From Planctomycetota bacterium (GTDB taxonomy: Bacteria > Planctomycetota > UBA1135 > UBA2386), in NCBI GenBank assembly GCA_021776805.1, contig JAJFFD010000069.1, forward strand, positions 1-52,547: a stretch of DNA of 52,547 bases, written 5' to 3'. Positions within the stretch are counted from its first letter, which is position 1. Each line of letters begins with the position of its first letter. The notes under the pieces were generated by a model that ran no database searches, was not told the origin of the DNA, and saw only the letters and a program-made list of their open reading frames with translations. A program made the position numbers and the translations under genes. Of the stretch, positions 18,056 to 25,458 are shown piece after piece.

Positions 18056-18132
18056 CCAGGGCTTTCCCTGGGGACTGGCCCAATTGGATTTCTGGAGGCT
18101 GGTCTTGCCCACCGGGCAGGCGTTAGCCTGCC
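18056..18132 (+). promoter_or_regulatory. Structured leader upstream of glyS (two hairpins)
   Basis: Two perfect short hairpins lie in the mqnC-glyS divergent gap: CCAGGG-CTTT-CCCTGG (18056-18071) and GGCAGGC-GTTA-GCCTGCC (18115-18132). The second ends 26 bases before the glyS ATG. They may be transcribed as part of the glyS leader, or they may be DNA sites for a dimeric regulator. I do not see the conserved core of a glycine riboswitch or a T-box. Confidence 0.35.
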
Positions 18133-18158
18133 ATCCCAACGCTCACCCGCTGATACCA

Positions 18159-19511
18159 ATGGCATCCAAGTCCCCTGATCTCATGGAGCGCATCGTGTCG
18201 CTCTGCAAGCGCCGCGGCTTCGTCTTCCAAAGCAGCGAAATCTACGGCGGATTCAACTCCTGCTATGACTACGGCCCTCTCGGGGCGGAGTTGAAGAGGA
18301 ACGTGAAGAACGCCTGGTGGCAGGCGATGGTGACCGGCCGCGAGGACATCGTCGGTCTGGATTCGGCCATCATCCAGCACCCGGCAATCTGGCAGGCCTC
18401 AGGTCACCTTGCCGGTTTTGCGGATCTACTGGTGGACTGTCGGGTTTGCAAAGGTCGTTTTCGCGAGGATCACCTGGAACAGAAGGGGGTATGTCCGAAC
18501 TGCGGAGGCAAGGGAGACTTGACGGAGGCGCGCGCTTTCAACCTGATGTTCAAGACTTTCGCCGGTCCAGTTGAAGATGCCTCGCACACGGTTTATCTCC
18601 GACCGGAGACTGCTCAGGGGATCTTCACCAACTTCGTCAATGTGGTCAATTCGGCCCGGATGAAGCCACCCTTCGGCATCGCGCAGATTGGCAAGAGCTT
18701 TCGCAACGAGATCACACCCGGGAACTTCGTGTTCCGTACTCGAGAGTTCGAACAGATGGAGATGGAATTCTTCATCCCGCCGGGCGAGGACGATCAGTGG
18801 TACGAGTATTGGATCAAGCAGCGCCACGAGTGGTATGTGCGCTTTGGAGTGCGAGCCGAGAAGCTTCGCCTGCGTAAGCACGATGACGATGAGTTGGCGC
18901 ACTACTCGACCGGATGCACGGATGTCGAATATGAGTTCCCCTTCGGCTGGAGCGAGTTGGAGGGAATCGCGAAGCGCGGTTGCTTTGACTTGACGCAGCA
19001 TTCGGAAGCTTCGGGTAAGGACCTGAGTTTCTTCGATGAAGCCAAGAAAGAGCGTTACCTGCCGCATGTGGTTGAGCCGGCTGCTGGCTGTGATCGGGCG
19101 GCGATGACCTTCCTCGTCGATGCCTACGATGAGGAAAAGCTCGTGGATCAGAAAAGTGGCAAGGAGGACGTGCGTACGGTTTTGCACTTCCATCCGCAAA
19201 TCGCTCCGACGACGACGGCGGTCTTTCCTCTCGTCAAGAAGGAGGGCATGCCGGAGAAGGCCAAGGAGATCCAGGGCATCCTGCAGGCGGCAGGAATCAG
19301 CAGCTTCTACGATCAGAAGGGCGCGATCGGGCGGCGCTACCGTCGGCAGGACGAAGTCGGCACACCCTGGTGCCTCACTGTAGATGGGGATACCTTGAGT
19401 GAGGGAACGGTCACCATCCGTGATCGAGACAGCATGAAGCAGGATCGTTGCCCAGTTGCCGACTTGGTTGAGGAGATCCGGACGCGAGTGCGCAACTGGA
19501 AGCGCGAGTGA
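18159..19511 (+). CDS. glyS: Glycine--tRNA ligase (homodimeric, class II)
   Basis: Charges tRNA-Gly. The frame is open upstream to 17985, but the ATG at 18159 gives MASKSPDLMERIVSLCKRRG, the standard start of the family, and 450 residues, close to the usual length. Visible features are IYGGFNSCYDYGPLG (about 22-36), a zinc-binding insert with CRVC and CPNC pairs (about 90-112), class II motif 2 FRNEITPGNFVFRTREFEQ (about 179-197), DLTQHSEASGKDL, and the C-terminal anticodon-binding domain. The final region VTIRDRDSMKQ is as expected. No Shine-Dalgarno is obvious before the start. It is the single-chain bacterial/eukaryotic-type enzyme, not the alpha2beta2 form. Confidence 0.95.
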   Translation: MASKSPDLMERIVSLCKRRGFVFQSSEIYGGFNSCYDYGPLGAELKRNVKNAWWQAMVTGREDIVGLDSAIIQHPAIWQASGHLAGFADLLVDCRVCKGRFREDHLEQKGVCPNCGGKGDLTEARAFNLMFKTFAGPVEDASHTVYLRPETAQGIFTNFVNVVNSARMKPPFGIAQIGKSFRNEITPGNFVFRTREFEQMEMEFFIPPGEDDQWYEYWIKQRHEWYVRFGVRAEKLRLRKHDDDELAHYSTGCTDVEYEFPFGWSELEGIAKRGCFDLTQHSEASGKDLSFFDEAKKERYLPHVVEPAAGCDRAAMTFLVDAYDEEKLVDQKSGKEDVRTVLHFHPQIAPTTTAVFPLVKKEGMPEKAKEIQGILQAAGISSFYDQKGAIGRRYRRQDEVGTPWCLTVDGDTLSEGTVTIRDRDSMKQDRCPVADLVEEIRTRVRNWKRE

Positions 19512-19524
19512 GTCGGGTGCGGCG

Positions 19525-20949
19525 ATGAGGGTCCAGCTCCTGCATCTTTCGGGACCCCTGCGGGGGAACACGGACACCTATCAGCCAGAGAATGTCCTCA
19601 TCGGCACTGATCCTGATGCGGCGGTGAGGTTCCCCGAGGGCTATGGAGTGCAGCCGCGTCATGCGGAGATCGCCTATGTGGAGGAGGACTGTGCCTTCTA
19701 CCTGCGGCGAATTACCGGTCAGGTCTTTATCAATCAGAAGGAAGTCGACGAGATCATCCTCGAGCAAGGCGATCTCGTGGAGTTTGGCAGGAGTGGGCCG
19801 CGTGCTCGCTTCAAGGTCTATGCGGAACCCGGTCGAGTCTGCAAGCCCGTTCGCCGCATGCTCGACGATGCGCGTGATGTGGGCAATGAGAGTGGTGCCT
19901 TTGCCTTCACGCATTCGATCACCAAGGACCTTCTGACCCAGGCAACATGGCAGCTCAAGATCGGAGTTCCCCTTCTGGTCCTGGTCATCCTCCTTGCCAC
20001 GGCCCTTTTGGCGGGCTGGTTCGGTGGCAGCCAGAGCAAGGAGGAGATCGATGATCTGCTCGACCAACTTCGCGCCCAACATCAGGACCTGGTCAGTCGC
20101 GAAGAGATCGAAGCCTTGCGCGTCGAGTTTGCTGCTCGCGCCGCCCGCATCGACCGACTCATCGCCAGCGACGCTGCATTGCAGAAGATCCACAAGGTTT
20201 ACAGCCGAGGAGTATGCCTGATCCATGGCATCTATGGCTTCAAACGCATGCAGGGTGAAGTGGAGGAGTTACTGACTTCAGGTCCGACTGGCGAGACGGT
20301 CAGCCTGGAATACACGGGCTCCGGCTTTTTGATTAGCGCAAAGGGCCATATCGCAACCAATCGCCATGTGGCTCTGCCCTGGGAGTACGACCAGCGCGTA
20401 AGCTCTCTATTGGAGCACGGTTGGCAGCCTGAGTTCCTGCGTCTCATGGCCTACTTTCCCGAGCAAGGGCCAATTCCCATCGAGCCTGAAGAGACTCGTG
20501 TTCGCGATGACAAGATCGACGTAGCGATTCTTCGTATCGAAGCCCCGGAGGGTTTGCCGGTTCTCCCCCTAGCTACTGCCCCCGCCCTAGATTCACTCGG
20601 AAAGGGAATCGCGGTTGTCGGATTCCCAACCGGGATCAATGCCCTTCTCGCCAAGGCGGATCAAGACCTGGCGCGCAGTCTCGCTGCCCCGGGATCGAGC
20701 ATGTCCAGCATCATCGACGGTCTCGCGCAGAATAGGGCGGTCTTGCCGATCATCACCAGGGGAGCTCTCAACGAGGTCCTCGTGGACAAGCTGGTCTACG
20801 ATGCGGGAACCACATCGGGCGGATCGGGGGGGCCGGTGTTTGGTAGCGAGGGCCTGGTGATCGGCGTCAACTTCGCAATTGTCCGAGGCTTTGCTGGCTC
20901 GAACTTCGGTGTGCCCGTGCGCTATCTGCGCGAGATCTTGCCCCAGTAG
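19525..20949 (+). CDS. FHA domain-TM-trypsin-like serine protease
   Basis: Fusion protein of 474 residues. Residues 1-100 resemble an FHA phosphothreonine-binding domain (LIGTDPDAAVRFPEGYGVQPRHAEI, then FINQKEV and LEQGDLVEFG). One membrane segment follows (146-166), then a helical linker (170-222), then an HtrA-like trypsin domain with H281 in NRHVA, D332 in DKIDVAIL and S434 in GGSGGP, the catalytic triad. No PDZ domain follows the protease; the protein ends soon after it. This topology would put the FHA domain in the cytoplasm and the protease in the periplasm. The ATG at 19525 is 13 bases after glyS and starts MRVQLLHLSG; upstream in-frame starts lie inside glyS. Substrate unknown. Confidence 0.82.
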   Translation: MRVQLLHLSGPLRGNTDTYQPENVLIGTDPDAAVRFPEGYGVQPRHAEIAYVEEDCAFYLRRITGQVFINQKEVDEIILEQGDLVEFGRSGPRARFKVYAEPGRVCKPVRRMLDDARDVGNESGAFAFTHSITKDLLTQATWQLKIGVPLLVLVILLATALLAGWFGGSQSKEEIDDLLDQLRAQHQDLVSREEIEALRVEFAARAARIDRLIASDAALQKIHKVYSRGVCLIHGIYGFKRMQGEVEELLTSGPTGETVSLEYTGSGFLISAKGHIATNRHVALPWEYDQRVSSLLEHGWQPEFLRLMAYFPEQGPIPIEPEETRVRDDKIDVAILRIEAPEGLPVLPLATAPALDSLGKGIAVVGFPTGINALLAKADQDLARSLAAPGSSMSSIIDGLAQNRAVLPIITRGALNEVLVDKLVYDAGTTSGGSGGPVFGSEGLVIGVNFAIVRGFAGSNFGVPVRYLREILPQ

Positions 20950-20970
20950 ATCGCTTGCTGCGATCTACTG
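20944..20970. terminator. Bidirectional terminator-like hairpin over both stop codons
   Basis: Perfect 11-base inverted repeat CAGTAGATCGC (20944-20954), loop TTGCT, GCGATCTACTG (20960-20970). The left arm contains the TAG stop of the FHA-protease gene (20947-20949) and the right arm contains the complement of the TAG stop of the convergent coiled-coil gene (20965-20967). It is the longest of several palindromes in this window placed on two stop codons. There is no T-run after it on either strand. Confidence 0.6.
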
Positions 20971-22185
20971 ACGCATGTTCTTGAGCTTGGCGATGGCGCC
21001 GAGAACATTCTTGCCGGCGCCCTTCTTCGAGCCTGCTATGGAGTGGGCGAGGCCACCGGGAGGTGGCTTGCTGCCGGCCTCGTTGGTGGCTGGCGCCGGC
21101 GCCGCTGCTGCGGGAGCAGGAGCAGGGGCGGCTTGAGATGGAGCGGCAGGAGCCGGGGCGGCTGCCGGAGAGGGGCTGCTATTACGCAGCTGGCCGATGT
21201 CCTTCGAGATGCCACTGAGGGCTCCCTTGATCGAGTCCAGAGTGGATTCGAGCTCGGTGAGGGAGGAGTCCTTGTTGTTGGCGAGTAGCTTCTCGACAGC
21301 GCTGGCGAGGTGCTTCTGCGTCTCGTCCATGCGGCCGCCGACGGATTGTCCGAGCTGCTCCTGCAGGGACTTGAGTTCTGCACTGTGCTGCGATGGCAGC
21401 TGCTGGATCAATTCCTGCAGGCTGCTGAGTTGCGCGGCCAAGGGCTGTGTCGCCTTCTCGCTGGCACTGCTGCTCTCCTGGATCATTGCATCCAGACTGC
21501 CCTTCAGTTCCTTGATCATACCGACCTCGTTCTTGAGTTCGGTGAGCGCGTTGTTCAGGTCCTTCAGTTGATTCGCCGTGTCGCTCACCTGCGTGGTGAT
21601 CTCGACCATTGGCTTGCCATACATCTTGGTCGCCCTGGTGAGATTGTTGATCTTCTCATCCTGGCGTTGGAGAGCCATCAGCACGCGATCGATGTCTTCG
21701 ATCCCGGCGCCGTCGGAGCTGCTGCTCGGAATATTGGCGACGAAGTCCTGGAACTGATGATGCAGTTGGTCCTGAAGGTCGGTTGTGTCCAGGGTTCCCG
21801 AGTCACTCTTTCTGCCGAGTGCGAATAGCACCAGTGCGGCGATGATGGGATGAGCTGGGGAGATGCCCAGTTTGGCCAGTCCATCGATGACTGCGGGGAC
21901 CGCATCGGGAGCGAAGGCCAGCAGGCATGCATGAGCGACACCGGATACCAGGCAGATCAGTCCGAGGACAGTCCAGAGTTTCCCCTGAGCGGCAGGGCGC
22001 GGCTGTTCATCGGGGTACTCGGCTTCATCAGGGAGTTCGTCCTCATTGGCGAGCTCCTCTTGATCATCCCCGTCTTCGGGCCATTCCCCTTCTTCGTTAT
22101 CTACGGCAGCAGACTCTTGGCTGTTGCCTTCTTGAAAGATCGCGTGGTCTTCGAGCTTGGTTTCTGTGCTTTGCTCAGGGCTCAT
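20965..22185 (-). CDS. Two-TM coiled-coil protein of unknown function
   Basis: Predicted membrane protein of 406 residues. I chose ATG at 22185 because AAGGAG lies four bases upstream; an in-frame ATG at 22233 with a GAGGGA-like site is an alternative. The layout is: a very acidic N-terminus (about 1-70), two membrane segments (KLWTVLGLICLVSGVAHACL and HPIIAALVLFALG, about 75-135), a long heptad-type coiled coil (about 140-320, rich in L, Q, S), and a Pro/Ala-rich disordered tail with repeats of the PAPAA type, ending in the basic AIAKLKNMRQ. No catalytic domain is visible. The form suggests a scaffold or receptor-like protein. Divergent from ptsI. Confidence 0.6.
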   Translation of the reverse strand: MSPEQSTETKLEDHAIFQEGNSQESAAVDNEEGEWPEDGDDQEELANEDELPDEAEYPDEQPRPAAQGKLWTVLGLICLVSGVAHACLLAFAPDAVPAVIDGLAKLGISPAHPIIAALVLFALGRKSDSGTLDTTDLQDQLHHQFQDFVANIPSSSSDGAGIEDIDRVLMALQRQDEKINNLTRATKMYGKPMVEITTQVSDTANQLKDLNNALTELKNEVGMIKELKGSLDAMIQESSSASEKATQPLAAQLSSLQELIQQLPSQHSAELKSLQEQLGQSVGGRMDETQKHLASAVEKLLANNKDSSLTELESTLDSIKGALSGISKDIGQLRNSSPSPAAAPAPAAPSQAAPAPAPAAAAPAPATNEAGSKPPPGGLAHSIAGSKKGAGKNVLGAIAKLKNMRQ

Positions 22186-22372
22186 CGTGCTCCTTCCAGC
22201 TGTCAAGGACACATCGAGCCTTTTCTTCGGCATAAGATGTCCCTCGGATGAAGCCTCTGTGTTGCATTCCTTGGCACGGTGCCCGAAAAAGTAGGGCTTC
22301 ATGGCCCCCACTCGGGTCCTTCGCCCTTCTCCAAAACGAGCTGACCCTTCAGATCGAGGAAGTCGCCTAGTC

Positions 22373-24136
22373 ATGGCCATCAAGCTGAGAGGAGTCGCTG
22401 CGGCGCCGGGTATCGCCATCGCTCCCCTGGTGCATTTCCACGGTGGTCTGGAGTTCATCCCCGCACGCCAGATCGGTAGCGAGGATGTCGCGGCCGAGAA
22501 ACAGCGTCTGTCTTCGGCGATCGCAACTGCCTCAAAGTCGATCCAGCGTCTTCGTCACGAGCTCTCTTCGAGCCTCTCAGCGCACGACACCAAAATCTAC
22601 GACGCCCAACTTGCCTTGCTGCACGATCAGACCCTGATCGATGACATGTTCAAGCAGCTCGAGGAGGATGAGAAGAACGTCGAGGTTGCCGTTCAGAGGG
22701 TTATCTCGAGGTACGAGAAGGTCTTCGAAGGTATGGAAGATGTTGCCATGCGCGAGAAGGCTGCAGATTTTCGTGATGTGGGCCGGCAGGTCCTCTCTGC
22801 GCTCATGGCGAAGGAGCGTTCGGTCTACATCTCGGGAGGTCAGGACTACATCTTCGCGGCCGACGAGTTCTTGCCCTCGGACGCCGGGCTCATCGATCGC
22901 GAGCACATTCGCGGCATCGTCACCGCTCGCGGTGGCAAGTATTCGCACGGCGCGATCCTGGCCAGGTCCCTCGGCATCCCATCGATCGTTGCCGTCGAAG
23001 ATCTGTTGCAGACAGTTCAAAACGGCACTCGTGTGATTCTGGACGGCGAGAACGCCGTGCTAATCAGCGATCCGGAAGAGGAGGAGCTTGGCCAGTACGA
23101 GCGCCGGGCCCAGGAGCAGGACGAGGCGGAGCGGCGAGTCTTCGAGGTGCGCTTTCTCTCATCCATGACGCCGGATGGAACTTCGGTTCAGTTGATGGCG
23201 AACGTGGAAGGGGTGCGCGATCTCGAGCACATCGAGAGCAAGGTGATCTCCGGGATCGGACTCTTTCGCACCGAGTTCGCGTTCATGGAGCGCAAGCAGT
23301 TCCCCTCGGAAGAGGAGCAAGTCCAGATGTATCGCAAGGCGATTCAGTGGGCAGGCGACAAGATGGTGACCTTTCGCACCCTTGATATCGGCGGTGACAA
23401 ACCTCTCACCTACTTCCGAACTCCTTCTGAGAGGAATCCTGTGCTCGGCTGGCGTGGGCTACGCATCAGCATCGATTGGCCGGATTTCTTCTACACACAG
23501 ATCCGGGCAATCCTGCGAGCGAGTGCGGGTGGTAGGGCACGAATCATGTTGCCGATGGTGACCTCCGTCACCGAAGTGCAGCATTGTCGACAGATCCTCA
23601 ACGTTATCTCCAAGGATCTGGAGGAGTCGGGAGAGGAGTACTCCAAGGACGTGCAGCTGGGCGTCATGATCGAAGTCCCGGCAATCGCTCTGGTCCTGGA
23701 CAAGGTCCTGCCCTTGGTTGACTTTCTCAGCATCGGTACCAACGACATGGTCCAGTACTTGTTGGCCGTGGATCGTGACAACCCGCGAGTGGCCAATCTA
23801 TACACTCCCTATCACCCGGCAATGCTCAGAACCTTGCAGTCAATCGCCGAGCAGTGCGTGGCCGCCGACAAACCTGTCTCCATTTGTGGTGAGATTGCCG
23901 GCGACCATCACTTCACGCCTATTCTGATAGGATTCGGATTCAGAGAGTTGTCCATGTCCCCGGTTTTCTTGCCGCGTGTGAAGTTGATGGTGCGAACTTA
24001 TCCCATCGAAGAGTGCCAGGACTTCGCCCAGGAAGCGCTCCGACATGTAGATCCCGAGGAGACACGAAAGATGGCATCGATGAAGGCGAAGGAAGGTTGG
24101 TCCCGTTTCATGGGTGACAACAGACAAGACGGCTGA
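22373..24136 (+). CDS. ptsI: PTS enzyme I (phosphoenolpyruvate-protein phosphotransferase)
   Basis: Enzyme I takes the phosphoryl group from PEP and passes it to HPr. ATG at 22373 starts MAIKLRGVAAAPGIAIAPL, matching the family N-terminus; in-frame upstream codons have no such match. The 587 residues contain the phosphohistidine motif GGKYSHGAILARS with H192, the TIM-barrel PEP-binding segments IGLFRTEFAFM, TFRTLDIGGDK, MIEVPAIA, SIGTNDMVQYLLAVDRDN, and SICGEIAGD with the active-site cysteine near 505. No HPr, EIIA or sugar permease is encoded in the window, so a regulatory PTS is possible. It overlaps the Myb-like gene by 23 bases if that gene starts at 24114. Confidence 0.93.
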   Translation: MAIKLRGVAAAPGIAIAPLVHFHGGLEFIPARQIGSEDVAAEKQRLSSAIATASKSIQRLRHELSSSLSAHDTKIYDAQLALLHDQTLIDDMFKQLEEDEKNVEVAVQRVISRYEKVFEGMEDVAMREKAADFRDVGRQVLSALMAKERSVYISGGQDYIFAADEFLPSDAGLIDREHIRGIVTARGGKYSHGAILARSLGIPSIVAVEDLLQTVQNGTRVILDGENAVLISDPEEEELGQYERRAQEQDEAERRVFEVRFLSSMTPDGTSVQLMANVEGVRDLEHIESKVISGIGLFRTEFAFMERKQFPSEEEQVQMYRKAIQWAGDKMVTFRTLDIGGDKPLTYFRTPSERNPVLGWRGLRISIDWPDFFYTQIRAILRASAGGRARIMLPMVTSVTEVQHCRQILNVISKDLEESGEEYSKDVQLGVMIEVPAIALVLDKVLPLVDFLSIGTNDMVQYLLAVDRDNPRVANLYTPYHPAMLRTLQSIAEQCVAADKPVSICGEIAGDHHFTPILIGFGFRELSMSPVFLPRVKLMVRTYPIEECQDFAQEALRHVDPEETRKMASMKAKEGWSRFMGDNRQDG

Positions 24137-24812
24137 GATGGGAAGTCCGCATGGAAACTGGACAGCTCATGAGTTGTTCAGACTTCGCAAGTTGTTCCCT
24201 CGGAGCTCAGCCAAGCGCATCTCCAAGCTGCTTGGCAGGACCGAATCCAGCATCCGCAGACAGGCCAAGATCCTCTTTCGACAACCCCGAAAGGTTGGGT
24301 CGTGGTCGGAGGAGGATGATCTGGTCCTGCGCCGCGCCTACGGAGTCGTTGAATTGGCCGCGATCGCCCTGGTTGTGTCACGGCCGGTCGGTGAGATTCG
24401 TTTGCGGATGAAGCAACTGCGAGGGGCGCGCAGCGGAACTCCATGGACGGCCGAGGAGCTAGCTCTCCTCAAGGAGCTATTTGGCAGCCGTCGTGACGAG
24501 GATCTCGAGGTTTGCCTCAGTCGCTCAGGGGAAGAAGTGGCGGATGCTGCCATGCGACTGTGCCTGGCCAAGGACAAGGCGGAGCCAGGACCGGCTCATG
24601 GGTCACCGGTTCGCATGCCCCGTTGGTCTGTGCAAGATGTCGACACCCTCGCGCGCCTCTACCCGCACCGCGAAAATCTGGAGATAGCCAGGATTCTAGG
24701 TAGATCAGCCATCAGTGTTGCCAACAAGGCCCACAAGATGGGCCTGAAGAAGACGGCTGACAATCTCGCCGAAATGGGTCGCCGAAACGTCTCAATCAGA
24801 TATCGGGGCTGA
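24114..24812 (+). CDS. Protein with four Myb/SANT-like helix-turn-helix repeats
   Basis: A 232-residue basic protein made almost entirely of four tandem helix-turn-helix-like repeats. Each opens with W-[TS]-x-x-[ED] or similar: W16 (NWTAHELFRLRKLF), W64 (SWSEEDDLVLRRAY), W111 (PWTAEELALLKELF) and W171 (RWSVQDVDTLARLY), each followed by an I/L-rich second helix and an SxxSIxxxAxxxGL-like recognition helix (LLGRTESSIRRQAKIL, ILGRSAISVANKAHKMGL). Myb/SANT-like repeats bind DNA or chromatin proteins. The start is GTG at 24114, inside ptsI; ATG at 24138, one base after the ptsI stop, is an alternative. It is likely co-transcribed with ptsI. Target and function are unknown. Confidence 0.75.
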   Translation: MTTDKTAEMGSPHGNWTAHELFRLRKLFPRSSAKRISKLLGRTESSIRRQAKILFRQPRKVGSWSEEDDLVLRRAYGVVELAAIALVVSRPVGEIRLRMKQLRGARSGTPWTAEELALLKELFGSRRDEDLEVCLSRSGEEVADAAMRLCLAKDKAEPGPAHGSPVRMPRWSVQDVDTLARLYPHRENLEIARILGRSAISVANKAHKMGLKKTADNLAEMGRRNVSIRYRG

Positions 24813-24992
24813 GTAGCCGGATAGCCGGGCCTTGTCATCGCGGCTTCCCTCGCCTGCCCGGGGCCAGGCGGGAATGCCCCTGCACAGAGGTGTAGGGCCC
24901 ACTGGCCTCAACCTATGTTGCGGTGTTGGCCGATGAGGAGGGGCATAGGTAGAGGTCTCCCCTCGCCGTAGTCCACGCCCAAGGTGTAATCA
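24813..24992 (+). promoter_or_regulatory. Structured intergenic region upstream of the STAS gene
   Basis: This gap has several possible RNA hairpins: CGCCTG...CAGGCG around 24850-24870, an eight-pair stem CCCTGCAC-AGAG-GTGTAGGG around 24877-24896, and GAGGGG...CCCCTC near 24930-24965. It probably holds the ptsI/Myb terminator and the promoter of the STAS-kinase cluster. I recognise no known riboswitch class. Confidence 0.3.
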
Positions 24993-25379
24993 ATGGAGAT
25001 TGTCGGGAAGAAGAGCCAGGGGCTGTCTGTAACAGCCCTAGACGAAGACAAGACCTGCATTATCTCGTTCAACGATCGGAGTCTGAACTTCTACGTCACC
25101 GATACGCTGAAAGAGTCCCTCAAGGAGACGATCAATGCCAAGATCGACGAAGGCTATGAGTTCTTCGTTCTGAATCTTGACAACGTAAAGATCATCGACT
25201 CTTGCGGTGTGGGTTTGATCATCGTTGCCAACAACGTGACTGCATCACGCAACACGAAGCTGCATCTCTGCAACATCAAGCCGTTTATCATCAAGATCTT
25301 CGACATCATGAGGATCTCGAAGCACCTCTCGATCTTCGATACTGAGGAGGATGCTTTGAACGCGGTAAAGAACGGTTGA
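24993..25379 (+). CDS. STAS-domain protein (anti-sigma factor antagonist type)
   Basis: Single STAS domain of 128 residues, related to SpoIIAA/RsbV. The signature IIDSCGVGLIIVAN puts a serine (S70) at the position that is phosphorylated in anti-sigma antagonists. Strands and helices fit the fold: TCIISFNDR, YEFFVLNLDNVKIID, TKLHLCNIKPFIIKIFDIM. No cognate anti-sigma kinase or phosphatase is encoded beside it, but a histidine kinase and a receiver follow on the same strand. The start ATG has no strong Shine-Dalgarno. It could work in a sigma-factor switch or as an adaptor to the kinase. A GC hairpin at 25424-25442 separates it from the kinase gene. Confidence 0.88.
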   Translation: MEIVGKKSQGLSVTALDEDKTCIISFNDRSLNFYVTDTLKESLKETINAKIDEGYEFFVLNLDNVKIIDSCGVGLIIVANNVTASRNTKLHLCNIKPFIIKIFDIMRISKHLSIFDTEEDALNAVKNG

Positions 25380-25423
25380 GCTCTCTCTTTGAGAGTAGCA
25401 GACCAGCAATTCCAAGTTTCAAA

Positions 25424-25442
25424 GCGCGGCAAGGGGCCGCGC
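25424..25442 (+). terminator. GC-rich hairpin after the STAS gene
   Basis: GCGCGGC (25424-25430), loop AAGGG, GCCGCGC (25436-25442), followed by CTTTCG. The short T-run makes it a weak intrinsic terminator or an attenuator between the STAS gene and the histidine kinase. A second small hairpin (CTCTC-TTT-GAGAG, 25383-25395) lies just after the STAS stop codon. Confidence 0.45.
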
Positions 25443-25458
25443 CTTTCGTGCTGCAGCG

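Noticed and set aside
18002..18158. Glycine riboswitch upstream of glyS
   Set aside because: Only simple hairpins are visible; the conserved core bases of the glycine riboswitch are not seen.
22273..22283. GGCAC-G-GTGCC palindrome as a regulator operator between the coiled-coil gene and ptsI
   Set aside because: A single short palindrome with no repeat or known consensus; too little to call.
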